Positions 15,864-23,432 of a stretch of 64,000 nucleotides of DNA are shown piece after piece. The first letter of the stretch is position 1. Every line of letters starts with the position of its first letter. Source of the DNA: Leifsonia poae. Its GTDB lineage: Bacteria; Actinomycetota; Actinomycetes; Actinomycetales; Microbacteriaceae. The stretch is from positions 244,014 to 308,013 of the forward strand of contig NZ_BSEN01000001.1 in the NCBI RefSeq assembly GCF_027921845.1. Direction: 5' to 3'. The notes below the pieces were generated by a model, which saw only the letters and a list, made by a program, of their open reading frames with translations, did no database searches and was not told where the DNA came from. The translations under genes and the position numbers were made by a program.

Positions 15864-15905
15864 GGGGCGGGGCGGGGCGGGGCAGGGCGGGGGCGGGGGC
15901 GGGCG
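15864..15905 (+). other. Long G-run tract (G-quadruplex motif)
   Basis: Seven or more runs of three to five G separated by single C or CA, ending just before the stop of the minus-strand hydrolase gene (15907). On the template strand of that gene this could form G-quadruplexes and stall polymerase. Compare 5677-5693. Confidence 0.45.
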
Positions 15906-15906
15906 G

Positions 15907-16701
15907 TCAGCCGCAGGCGGCGGCGACGACGCGCGCCATGCGCTTGCGGATGATGTGGTCGTTCGCCTCGACGCGGTGCATGGTCACGTGCCGCATCGCC
16001 TCGATCACCGCGAGACTCCCCGGCGCGATGAAGGCGTCGAGCGTTCCGTAGACCACCTGCACCGGGATGCGCGCCCGAGCGAGATCGCTCACCACCGTCT
16101 GCGACTCGATGCAGTTCTCGAGGGAGCGCACGAAGGGCGTCCAGTTCTTCTCGGTGATCTCGAACACGCCCTTGATCGGCAGCAGGCGGGCGAGCATCCC
16201 GGCATTGGCGATCGTGAACTCCTTGTGCCCGCGCAGGTACTCGTAGGCACGCAGGTAGGCACTCACCCGGTTGCGCACGCGGCGGTCGCCGATCTCGGCC
16301 GGCGTTCCGTAGATCGGCGGCCCGACGAGCACGAGCCGCGAGAGCGCACCCGGATGCTCGGCCGCATACCGAGCGACGATCAGGCTCCCGAGCGAGTGGC
16401 CGACCAGCACGAAAGGCTGCCGCAGGCGCAGCGACCGGATGGTCGCGTGGATCGCCGCCACGTGCTCCTCGAGCGTGTACGCGGCGTCCGCAGGCGCGGG
16501 CGAACGGCCGAATCCCAGGATGTCGATCGAGATCACGCGGTGGTTCGGTTCGAGCAGAGGCACGAGGTTCTGGAACGTCACCGACGAGGAGGCGATCCCG
16601 TGCACCAGCACGACGACCGGTCCGTCGCCCTCGTCACCCGCGATATGGAGGAGCGGTGCACGGCGGAACACCCGGTCGAGCGTGTTCCTGATCCGGCCCA
16701 T
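15907..16701 (-). CDS. Alpha/beta-fold hydrolase
   Basis: A 264-residue hydrolase. The oxyanion region is VVLVHGIASSS, the nucleophile elbow is VGHSLGS (Ser), the acid is in VYGTLDAFIAPG (Asp), and the His is in VEANDHIIRKR. A cap domain fits between about residues 120 and 190. The ATG at 16701 is 4 bp after the TetR stop. An upstream ATG at 16824 would only add a repetitive Arg-rich stretch that reads through the TetR repeats. Substrate unknown; ester or lactone likely. Confidence 0.85.
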   Translation of the reverse strand: MGRIRNTLDRVFRRAPLLHIAGDEGDGPVVVLVHGIASSSVTFQNLVPLLEPNHRVISIDILGFGRSPAPADAAYTLEEHVAAIHATIRSLRLRQPFVLVGHSLGSLIVARYAAEHPGALSRLVLVGPPIYGTPAEIGDRRVRNRVSAYLRAYEYLRGHKEFTIANAGMLARLLPIKGVFEITEKNWTPFVRSLENCIESQTVVSDLARARIPVQVVYGTLDAFIAPGSLAVIEAMRHVTMHRVEANDHIIRKRMARVVAAACG

Positions 16702-16705
16702 GCGC

Positions 16706-17395
16706 CTATTCTCCCGAGTCCGCGCGCCGTCCGGACGCAGCGCGCGTTCCGGACGCAGCGCGCGTTCCTGACGCAGCGCGCGTTCCTGACGCGGCATGCG
16801 TTCCCGATCCGGCGCGCGACCCATCCGGCCACCACGACGGGGTGAGCCGCGACAGGACGCCGAGCAGTGCGTCCGCGTCTCGGGGGCGCGGCGTCGTGAG
16901 CCACACGTCGATGGCTCCGATGATCCCGTCGGCGAGGTACCGCCCGATCATCCGCCGTTCCGTCTCGTCGGCCGCCGGAACCGACACGCTGTGCTGCTCG
17001 AGCAGCAGGTCGATCGACCCCTGGAAGTGCTCGCTGAGCAGCGCGTGCAGGCTCGCCGAGCCCGGCTCCGGCTCCGACCCGAGACCGCGCCGGTAGATCG
17101 CGTCGTGGTCGTCGACATGGTGCAGCACCGCGCGTGTCACTCCGGTGATCGCGGCAGCGGCGTCGCCCGGCTCGACATCGACAAGGTACTGCGTGCGGAG
17201 TTCGTCGAGCTCGCCGCGCAGCGCCTGCTGCAGCAGCTCGACCGGAGAGGAGGCGTACACGTAGACCGTCGAGCGATGCACACCGGCCGTCTGTGCGAGC
17301 TTCGAGACCGTGACGTCGGTGACCGGGCCGGCCGTCGCGAGCTCCAGGATGGCCGCCCGCAGCCGGGTGATCGTCTTCTGTTGGCGCGCATCCAT
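16706..17395 (-). CDS. TetR-like regulator with repeat-bearing C-terminus
   Basis: A 229-residue TetR-type repressor. The helix-turn-helix is VTVSKLAQTAGVHRSTVYVY (about residues 28-47), then a C-terminal effector domain. The last 35 residues are four or five hexapeptides of the form GTRAAS encoded by an 18-bp tandem repeat, probably disordered. I choose ATG 17395 (MDARQQK) over 17410 because the operator is then fully upstream. Divergent from the SDR gene; the palindrome at 17418-17435 is the likely operator for both. The hydrolase gene follows by 4 bp. Confidence 0.82.
   Translation of the reverse strand: MDARQQKTITRLRAAILELATAGPVTDVTVSKLAQTAGVHRSTVYVYASSPVELLQQALRGELDELRTQYLVDVEPGDAAAAITGVTRAVLHHVDDHDAIYRRGLGSEPEPGSASLHALLSEHFQGSIDLLLEQHSVSVPAADETERRMIGRYLADGIIGAIDVWLTTPRPRDADALLGVLSRLTPSWWPDGSRAGSGTHAASGTRAASGTRAASGTRAASGRRADSGE
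16733..16804. repeat. 18-bp in-frame tandem repeat in TetR C-terminus
   Basis: Four units of GGACGCAGCGCGCGTTCC; the last is degenerate. The unit length is a multiple of three, so copy-number change would keep the TetR frame. Codes for the hexapeptide series GTRAAS on the minus strand. Confidence 0.85.
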
Positions 17396-17417
17396 GTTTC
17401 GATCGTACAATCGAGTT

Positions 17418-17435
17418 ATCCGACAAGTGTCGGAT
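17418..17435. promoter_or_regulatory. 18-bp palindromic operator
   Basis: ATCCGACAAGTGTCGGAT has perfect 8-bp arms. It lies between the divergent TetR and SDR genes, just ahead of the AAAGGAG ribosome site of the SDR. Typical size and position for a TetR operator. Confidence 0.8.
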
Positions 17436-17454
17436 ATCTGAAAGGAGATTTCCC

Positions 17455-18210
17455 ATGGCTCAGTACGACGTCGCCGAACGGTCCGCGATCGTGACCGGAG
17501 GCGGCTCGGGCATCGGGCGCGCCGTCGCGCTCACCCTGGCGGCGAGCGGCGCATCCGTTCTCGTCACCGACCTCAACGAGAAGAACGCGAACGCCGTCGT
17601 CGCCGAGATCCAGGCCGCGGGCGGAACCGCGGCATCCCTCATCGGCGATGTGACCGACCCCGAGTTCGCCGTCGCGAGCGTCGCGCGCGCCAACGAGCTG
17701 GCCCCGCTGCGCATCGCGGTGAACAACGCCGGGATCGGCGGCGAGGCGGCGAAGGTCGGCGACTACTCGCTCGACAGCTGGCGGAAGGTCATCGAGATCA
17801 ACCTCAACGCCGTCTTCTACTCGCTGCGCGCCCAGCTCGACGCGATCGCCGCGAACGGCGGCGGATCGATCGTCAACATGGCGTCGATCCTCGGCAGCGT
17901 CGGTTTCGCGAACTCGTCGGCCTACGTCACCGCCAAGCACGCCCTCCTCGGCCTCACGCAGAACGCCGCGCTCGAGTACGCCGACCAGAAGGTGCGCGTC
18001 ACCGCCGTCGGTCCCGGCTTCATCCGCACCCCGCTGGTCGAGGCGAACATGTCCGCCGACGCCCTCGCCTTCCTCGAGGGCAAGCACGCGCTCGGTCGTC
18101 TGGGCGAGCCGGAAGAGGTCGCATCCCTCGTCGCCTTCCTCGCCTCCGATGCCGCCAGCTTCATCACCGGCAGCTACCACCTGGTCGACGGCGGCTACAC
18201 CGCGCAGTAA
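17455..18210 (+). CDS. Short-chain dehydrogenase/reductase
   Basis: A 251-residue classical SDR. TGGGSGIG near residue 14 binds the dinucleotide, NNAG is near 84, and Ser/Tyr/Lys of the active site are in SILGSVG and SAYVTAKHALLG. DLNEKNANA after the second strand suggests NAD rather than NADP. The C-terminus ITGSYHLVDGGYTAQ is normal. AAAGGAG precedes the ATG. Probably induced when the TetR next to it binds its ligand. Substrate unknown. Confidence 0.9.
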   Translation: MAQYDVAERSAIVTGGGSGIGRAVALTLAASGASVLVTDLNEKNANAVVAEIQAAGGTAASLIGDVTDPEFAVASVARANELAPLRIAVNNAGIGGEAAKVGDYSLDSWRKVIEINLNAVFYSLRAQLDAIAANGGGSIVNMASILGSVGFANSSAYVTAKHALLGLTQNAALEYADQKVRVTAVGPGFIRTPLVEANMSADALAFLEGKHALGRLGEPEEVASLVAFLASDAASFITGSYHLVDGGYTAQ

Positions 18211-18318
18211 CGCGACGACCAGACAGCAGCGAACAGACAGCATCACCGACCGCAGCTGCGCCCGTGAGTCTCCCCAGCCGGCCTGCCCCGTGCGCATCGC
18301 ACTGGCTAGGCTGGCGGG

Positions 18319-19479
18319 GTGACCGAGCACATCCCGCTCCTGACCGATGACCTGCTCGACCGCATCCGTTCGCGGGCGGCCGGGTACGACGCCGAGAACG
18401 CCTTCTTCCTCGAGGACTTCGAGGAGCTCACCCAGGCCGGCTACCTGAAGGCACTCGTGCCCGAGGAGCACGGCGGCCTCGGGCTCAGCCTGCAGCGGGT
18501 CGCCAGGGAGCAGGTCCGGCTCGCCGGTGCGGCCCCCGCCACCGCCCTCGCCGTGAACATGCACCTGGTCTGGACAGGCGTGGCCAAAGTGCTCCACGAC
18601 CGCGGCGACGACTCCCTCGACTTCCTCCTGAGCGAGGCCGGCGCCGGCGAGGTGTTCGCTTTCGGCCTGAGCGAGGCCGGCAACGACCTCGTGCTGTTCG
18701 GCTCGACGACGGATGCGGTGCCGGAGCCCGACGGCTCGTACCGGTACTTCGGCACCAAGATCTTCACGTCGCTCTCCCCCGGATGGACGCGACTGGGCAC
18801 CATGGGCCTCGACACGACGAGCGCCGACGCCCCCAAGATCGTCTATGGCTTCGTCGACCGCGACGCCGGCGGATTCACGATTAAGGAGGACTGGGACACG
18901 ATCGGGATGCGCGCCAGCCAGTCGAATACCACCGTGCTCGACGGCGCCCTCTCCCCCGCCGACCGCATCGTGCGCCGGCTCGACCCCGGCCCCAATCCCG
19001 ACTCCCTCGTCTTCGCCATCTTCGCGAACTTCGAGATCCTGCTCGCCGCGGTCTACACCGGGATCGGCGCGCGGGCTCTCGAGCTCGCGGTCGCGGCCGC
19101 CCACCGCCGCACGAGCCTCAAGAACGACGGCCGCAGCTACGCGAACGATCCGGACATCCGGTGGCGGGTCGCCGACGCCGCGATCGCTCAGGATGCGCTG
19201 CTGCCGCAGCTCGACGCGCTGGCCCACGACGTCGACGCCCTCGCGGATCACGGCGGCCAGTGGCTCCCGAAGCTCGTCGGCCTCAAGGTGCGCGCCACCG
19301 AGACGGCGCGCCAGGTCGTAGACCAGGCCATCCGGGTGTCCGGCGGCTCCACGTACTTCGCCGGCAACGAGCTCGGCCGCCTGTACCGCGACGTGCTCGC
19401 CGGGATCTTCCACCCGTCCGACGACGAGTCGGCGCATTCGACGGTCGCGAACGCCTGGCTGGGACCGATCGACGACTGA
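18319..19479 (+). CDS. Acyl-CoA dehydrogenase family protein
   Basis: A 386-residue flavoprotein. The N-terminal helical domain starts DDLLDRIRSRAAGYD; the middle beta domain has FGLSEAGNDLVLFG and YFGTKIFTSLSPGWTRLG; the C-terminal helical domain has QVVDQAIRVSGGSTYFAGNELGRLYRD. The usual catalytic Glu of fatty-acyl enzymes is not obvious, so it may belong to the DszC/flavin-monooxygenase-like branch of this fold. GTG 18319 follows TAGGCT (18306-18311) by 7 nt, so a leaderless start is likely. Confidence 0.82.
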   Translation: MTEHIPLLTDDLLDRIRSRAAGYDAENAFFLEDFEELTQAGYLKALVPEEHGGLGLSLQRVAREQVRLAGAAPATALAVNMHLVWTGVAKVLHDRGDDSLDFLLSEAGAGEVFAFGLSEAGNDLVLFGSTTDAVPEPDGSYRYFGTKIFTSLSPGWTRLGTMGLDTTSADAPKIVYGFVDRDAGGFTIKEDWDTIGMRASQSNTTVLDGALSPADRIVRRLDPGPNPDSLVFAIFANFEILLAAVYTGIGARALELAVAAAHRRTSLKNDGRSYANDPDIRWRVADAAIAQDALLPQLDALAHDVDALADHGGQWLPKLVGLKVRATETARQVVDQAIRVSGGSTYFAGNELGRLYRDVLAGIFHPSDDESAHSTVANAWLGPIDD

Positions 19480-19579
19480 GACGATCGCGCGTGGCCGCAC
19501 CGTCCGCACGCCTCGCGCGGCCCGCCCCAACCCCACGCAACGCCCAGCCCCACGCAACGCCCGAGACAGAGGAGTACGG

Positions 19580-20692
19580 ATGATGCAGATCACGTCGGAG
19601 CAGTTCGCCGCACGTCTGGAGCAGGGGGCGGCGAACGCCCGCGCGGCCGGCTTCGACGGACTCCTGATCGCACCGGGGGCGGATCTCGCCTACTTCGCCG
19701 ACTACCTGCCGGTCGCCACGACCGAGCGCATCACGCTGCTCGTCGTGCCCGCCGACGGCGAGCCGACCATGATCGTGCCCGCTCTCGAGCACGGCAGCGC
19801 CGCCGACACGCGTGCAGCCGGGGCCATCCGGTTCGTCGACTGGTCCGACGGCACCGACGAGTACGTGCCGACGGCTGCGCTGCTTGACCCTCAGGGCCGT
19901 TACGCGATCTCCGACGTGACCTGGGCGATGCACCTGCTCGGCTTGCAGCAGAAGCTGCCGGATGCCCGGTTCGAGTCGATCTCGCGCGCTCTGCCGATGC
20001 TGCGGGCGGTCAAGGGCGCCGACGAGATCGACCGGCTCGCGGCGGCGGGAGCAGCGGCCGACGCGACGTTCGAGGACATCCTGGGCGTGCGTTTCGCGGG
20101 ACGCACGGAGAACGAGGTGGCGGCCGACCTCGACCGGCTGCTGCGCGAACACGGGCATCAGCAAGTCGACTTCACGGTCGTCGGCAGCGGGCCGAACGGC
20201 GCGAACCCGCATCACGAAGCGGGGGAACGCACCATCGAGCACGGCGACATGGTCGTGCTCGATTTCGGCGGTCTCCTCGACGGCTACGGCTCCGACACCA
20301 CGCGCACCGTGCACGTCGGCGAGCCGACCGACGAGGAGCACGAGGTGTTCGACATCGTCAAGCGGGCGCAGCAGACCGCGTTCGAGGCGGTCGCGGTCGG
20401 CGTCGCCTGCCAGGAGATCGACCGCGCCGCGCGCGCCGTGATCACCGACGCCGGGTACGGCGAGTTCTTCATCCACCGCGTCGGGCACGGGATCGGGATG
20501 ACCACGCACGAGCCGCCGTACATGGTCGAGGGCGAGGAGCAGCCGATCCAGGCCGGGATGTGCTTCTCGATCGAGCCGGGCATCTACCTGCCCGGCCGCT
20601 TCGGCGTGCGGATCGAAGACATCGTCGTCGCGGCCGCCGACGGTGCGCACCGGCTGAACAACACCAGCCACGAACTCCACATCGTGCGCTGA
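19580..20692 (+). CDS. M24-family Xaa-Pro aminopeptidase
   Basis: A 370-residue creatinase/prolidase-fold metallopeptidase, cleaving next to proline. Residues 1-130 are the non-catalytic N-terminal domain. The metal ligands are Asp in VVLDFGGLLDGYGSD (two Asp), His in HRVGHGIG, Glu in FSIEPGIYL and Glu in GVRIEDIVV. ATG occurs at 19580 and 19583; the first is listed. Its stop shares a base with the DUF445 start (TGATG). Confidence 0.9.
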   Translation: MMQITSEQFAARLEQGAANARAAGFDGLLIAPGADLAYFADYLPVATTERITLLVVPADGEPTMIVPALEHGSAADTRAAGAIRFVDWSDGTDEYVPTAALLDPQGRYAISDVTWAMHLLGLQQKLPDARFESISRALPMLRAVKGADEIDRLAAAGAAADATFEDILGVRFAGRTENEVAADLDRLLREHGHQQVDFTVVGSGPNGANPHHEAGERTIEHGDMVVLDFGGLLDGYGSDTTRTVHVGEPTDEEHEVFDIVKRAQQTAFEAVAVGVACQEIDRAARAVITDAGYGEFFIHRVGHGIGMTTHEPPYMVEGEEQPIQAGMCFSIEPGIYLPGRFGVRIEDIVVAAADGAHRLNNTSHELHIVR

Positions 20693-21960
20693 TGACGACG
20701 CTTCGCGTGCTCTCGCCGGCCGACGAGCAGCGCAGGATCGCGCTGCGCCGCATGAAGGCGATCGCTGCCGCGCTGCTGGTCGTGATGGCGGTCGTCTTCG
20801 CCGTGTCGTTCGCCCTGCAGGGACGGTATCCCTGGCTCGGCTACGTGCGGGCCGCTGCTGAGGGCGGCATGGTCGGCGCGCTCGCCGACTGGTTCGCGGT
20901 CACGGCGTTGTTCCGGTACCCGCTCGGGCTGCGCATCCCGCACACCGCGATCATCCCGAACCGCAAGAACGAGATCGGGGCGAGCCTGGGCGAGTTCGTC
21001 GAGACGAACTTCCTCGCCGATGACGTGGTGACGGGCAAGCTGCGCTCGATCGACATCGCGGCGGGCGTCGGGTCGTGGGTCGCGCGCCCGGCGAACGCGC
21101 GGCGGCTCGTGACGGAGGCGTCGACGGCGCTGACGGGGATCGCCTCGCTGCTCGACGATGACGACATGCGCGACGCGATCGAGGCGATCGCGCGCCGTCA
21201 CCTGATCGACCCGGAATGGGGGCCGCCGATCGGGAGGCTTGGGGCGCGCATCCTGAGCTCGGGCGGCCATCACGAGGCTGTGGACCTCGCACTCGACCGC
21301 CTGGACGCGTGGCTGGCGGCGAACCCGGAGGCCTTCGGTGTCGCCGTCTCCGACCGGCTGCCGGGATGGGTGCCGTCGTTCGCCAAGCGGGTCGTGGACG
21401 ACCGCGCCTATCACGAGGCCCGCACCTTCGTCGCGGCCGTGCGCTACGACCCGGATCACACCCTGCGCCGCGCGCTCGACGACTACCTGGGCGAGCTGGT
21501 CGAGCGGCTGCAGAACGATCCGGCGACCATCGCGAAGCTCGAGCAGGCCAAGGGCCGCGCGTTCGACGATCCGCGGGTGCGCGAGCTCGCCGAATCGGTC
21601 TGGCAGGGCGTGCGCACCGCGGCGCTCGGCGCGCTCGCCGACCCCGACAGCGAGCTGCGGAAGCGAGCGGAGGCAGCGCTGGTGGACGCCGGGAGCCGGC
21701 TCGCCTCCGACCCGGCGCTCGGCGCCAAGGTGAACGGCTGGGTCACGGATGCGGCCGCCCACCTGGTCAGCACGTACCGCCACGACATCGCGGGAGTGAT
21801 CACGGACACCGTCACCTCCTGGGATGCGCGCGAGACCACGGAGAAGATCGAGCTGCAGGTGGGCAAGGACCTGCAGTTCATCCGGATCAACGGAACGGTG
21901 GTCGGCGCACTGGCCGGCCTGGCGATCTTCACGATCGCGACGGCGCTGATCCCGGCGTAA
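20692..21960 (+). CDS. DUF445 membrane protein (YjiN-like)
   Basis: A 422-residue protein of the DUF445 family. An N-terminal TM (residues about 22-42) is followed by GYVRAAAEGGMVGALADWFAVTALFRYPLG, the family signature, then a long helical part with repeated helical pairs, and a C-terminal TM (GALAGLAIFTIATALI). It is expected at the membrane; the family has no settled function. Start ATG overlaps the M24 stop by one base, so they are co-translated. Confidence 0.88.
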   Translation: MTTLRVLSPADEQRRIALRRMKAIAAALLVVMAVVFAVSFALQGRYPWLGYVRAAAEGGMVGALADWFAVTALFRYPLGLRIPHTAIIPNRKNEIGASLGEFVETNFLADDVVTGKLRSIDIAAGVGSWVARPANARRLVTEASTALTGIASLLDDDDMRDAIEAIARRHLIDPEWGPPIGRLGARILSSGGHHEAVDLALDRLDAWLAANPEAFGVAVSDRLPGWVPSFAKRVVDDRAYHEARTFVAAVRYDPDHTLRRALDDYLGELVERLQNDPATIAKLEQAKGRAFDDPRVRELAESVWQGVRTAALGALADPDSELRKRAEAALVDAGSRLASDPALGAKVNGWVTDAAAHLVSTYRHDIAGVITDTVTSWDARETTEKIELQVGKDLQFIRINGTVVGALAGLAIFTIATALIPA

Positions 21961-21969
21961 CGAGCGGCG

Positions 21970-22452
21970 TCAGGAGCCCTCGGCGGCGCGCTCGAGGTAG
22001 GCCGCGATGCGTTCGAACGCCCCGCGCCAGACCGTGCCCTCGAAGAAGTCGCGCACCTCGGGCACAGGGAACCCCGACTGGACGACGGTCATCAGAGTCC
22101 CCTCGGCGTGCGGCTCGAAGGTGATGTCGATCTCGGTCGTCATCGCGTCGCTGCCGCCGGGGCCGTGACCGGTCGAGGTCGTCACGAGCCGGTGCGGGCG
22201 GTCGATCACCCGGAACGTCTGCGTCTCGACGAAGAGCTGGTCGCGACTCGGTCCCCAGACCGCGGTCTGCTGTCCCCCGACCCGCAGGTCGACGTCGATC
22301 TCGACGATGCCGGGCTCCTCGTCGAGGATGCTGAACCAGATCTTCTGCTTCTCCGCATCGGTGTACGCGTCGAAGACCTCGTCGGGCGTTGCGGGCAGCA
22401 CCCGCGACATCCGGAGTTCGATCGGTGCGTCGGTCTCTGTCTGCTCTCTCAT
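21970..22452 (-). CDS. SRPBCC / AHSA1-like protein
   Basis: A 160-residue START/Bet v1-like domain of the AHSA1 subtype, with the starting motif RVLPATPDEVFDAYTDAEKQKIWF and the ending SGFPVPEVRDFFEGTVWRGAFERIAAYLE. It forms a hydrophobic pocket for small ligands. It is paired with the ArsR gene by a 4-nt ATGA overlap, an arrangement that is common; the pair is probably an autoregulated ligand-response unit. Confidence 0.87.
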   Translation of the reverse strand: MREQTETDAPIELRMSRVLPATPDEVFDAYTDAEKQKIWFSILDEEPGIVEIDVDLRVGGQQTAVWGPSRDQLFVETQTFRVIDRPHRLVTTSTGHGPGGSDAMTTEIDITFEPHAEGTLMTVVQSGFPVPEVRDFFEGTVWRGAFERIAAYLERAAEGS

Positions 22453-22784
22453 CGTTCCGTTCCTCTCTGAAGGGTGAAGTACGCGTCGAGGCCGTCGAGC
22501 CTGCGCTCCCACAACCGCTGGTAGAAGGTGATCCAGGCCAGGGCGTCGTCGAGCTTGTCGGCTCCGAGCCGGCAGGTGCGCGAGCGCCCGACCTTCTCGC
22601 TGACGACGAGGCCCGCCGTCTCGAGAACCTGAATGTGCTTCTTGAGGCCGGTGAGCGTCATCCCGAACGGCTCGGCCAGCTCGCCGATGGTCGCCGGCCC
22701 CTCGCCGAGACGTCGCAGGATGCTGCGGCGGGTGGCGTCGGACAGGGCGGCGAACGTCCGGTCGAGTTCTTCTTGCTGAACCAT
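22449..22784 (-). CDS. ArsR-family winged-helix regulator
   Basis: A 111-residue regulator. FAALSDATRRSILRRLGEG begins the winged helix and MTLTGLKKHIQVLETAGLV is the recognition helix. No cysteine metal-site is present, so it is unlikely to sense metals. The ATG 22784 follows TATAGT (minus strand 22792-22797) by 7 nt, so the mRNA is probably leaderless. Palindrome 22804-22819 lies just upstream of the -10. Confidence 0.88.
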   Translation of the reverse strand: MVQQEELDRTFAALSDATRRSILRRLGEGPATIGELAEPFGMTLTGLKKHIQVLETAGLVVSEKVGRSRTCRLGADKLDDALAWITFYQRLWERRLDGLDAYFTLQRGTER

Positions 22785-22803
22785 GTGGTTCACTATACGA
22801 CAC

Positions 22804-22819
22804 TGAACCGATTGGTTCA
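22804..22819. promoter_or_regulatory. Palindrome upstream of ArsR/SRPBCC operon
   Basis: TGAACCGATTGGTTCA, 6-bp perfect arms with a 4-bp centre. A further GGTTCA half-site is at 22787-22792, overlapping the -10. Probable autoregulatory operator for the ArsR protein. Confidence 0.6.
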
Positions 22820-22828
22820 ACGACGAAT

Positions 22829-22889
22829 GTGCGAGAGGTGCCGAATGTCTCTCACGCGGGCGGTTTGAGCGACAATTCGCACCGCTCAC
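22829..22889. repeat. Divergent fifth copy of the 63-bp palindrome family
   Basis: 61 bp. The arms GAGAGGTGCCGAAT and ATTCGCACCGCTC line up with those of copy 3, and the core GGGCGGTTTGAG aligns with CGGCGTGTTTAG. Arms no longer pair perfectly. It lies downstream of the DUF3054 gene and upstream of the ArsR promoter. Confidence 0.5.
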
Positions 22890-22916
22890 GCAAAGCGGGG
22901 GCCGCGTGCGGCGGCG

Positions 22917-23300
22917 CTACGCGCGGCGGGGGATGCGGCGACGGCGCGCGATCGGCAGCGCGACGAGCCGCCAGCCGACGAGGAACACGCCGAGCACGAC
23001 CGTCGCCACGACGATGAAGCTGGGCTCGACGCCCTGTCCGGCTGCGACGCGCAGCAGCATTCCTGCGGCCACGGTCATCAGCCAGATCGGGATGCCCGGC
23101 CAGAAGATCGCGAGCGGACGACGCCACGCGAACGTCACGAGCCAGCCGAAGAGCAGACCGACGAGGAACGGCCAGAGGGTGTCGATGATGCCGGCAGCGC
23201 TGGCCGCTTCACCGTGACTGCGGCGGCCGACCAGCACGAAGACGAGGACCAGAACGACGTCGATCGCGAACGCGACGAGTGCTGTCCTCCAGGTTTTCAC
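22917..23300 (-). CDS. DUF3054 membrane protein
   Basis: A 127-residue protein with four TM helices (residues 7-25, 38-58, 72-92, 97-117), ending in the basic tail RRRRIPRRA. The pattern WPFLVGLLFGWLVTFAWRRP is typical of DUF3054. The GTG at 23300 is chosen because the first TM begins directly after VKTWRT. No known function. Confidence 0.8.
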   Translation of the reverse strand: MKTWRTALVAFAIDVVLVLVFVLVGRRSHGEAASAAGIIDTLWPFLVGLLFGWLVTFAWRRPLAIFWPGIPIWLMTVAAGMLLRVAAGQGVEPSFIVVATVVLGVFLVGWRLVALPIARRRRIPRRA

Positions 23301-23432
23301 GGGGTCGATGCTACGCGCGGCCACCCGTGCATTGGCTGTTAGCGCGGCTCCCCGACGGCACCCTCGAGCGCCCGTGTCCTGGCGTCCGAACTCACTAAAC
23401 TGACGGAACGCCCGCCGAGCCCTGGAGCACCC

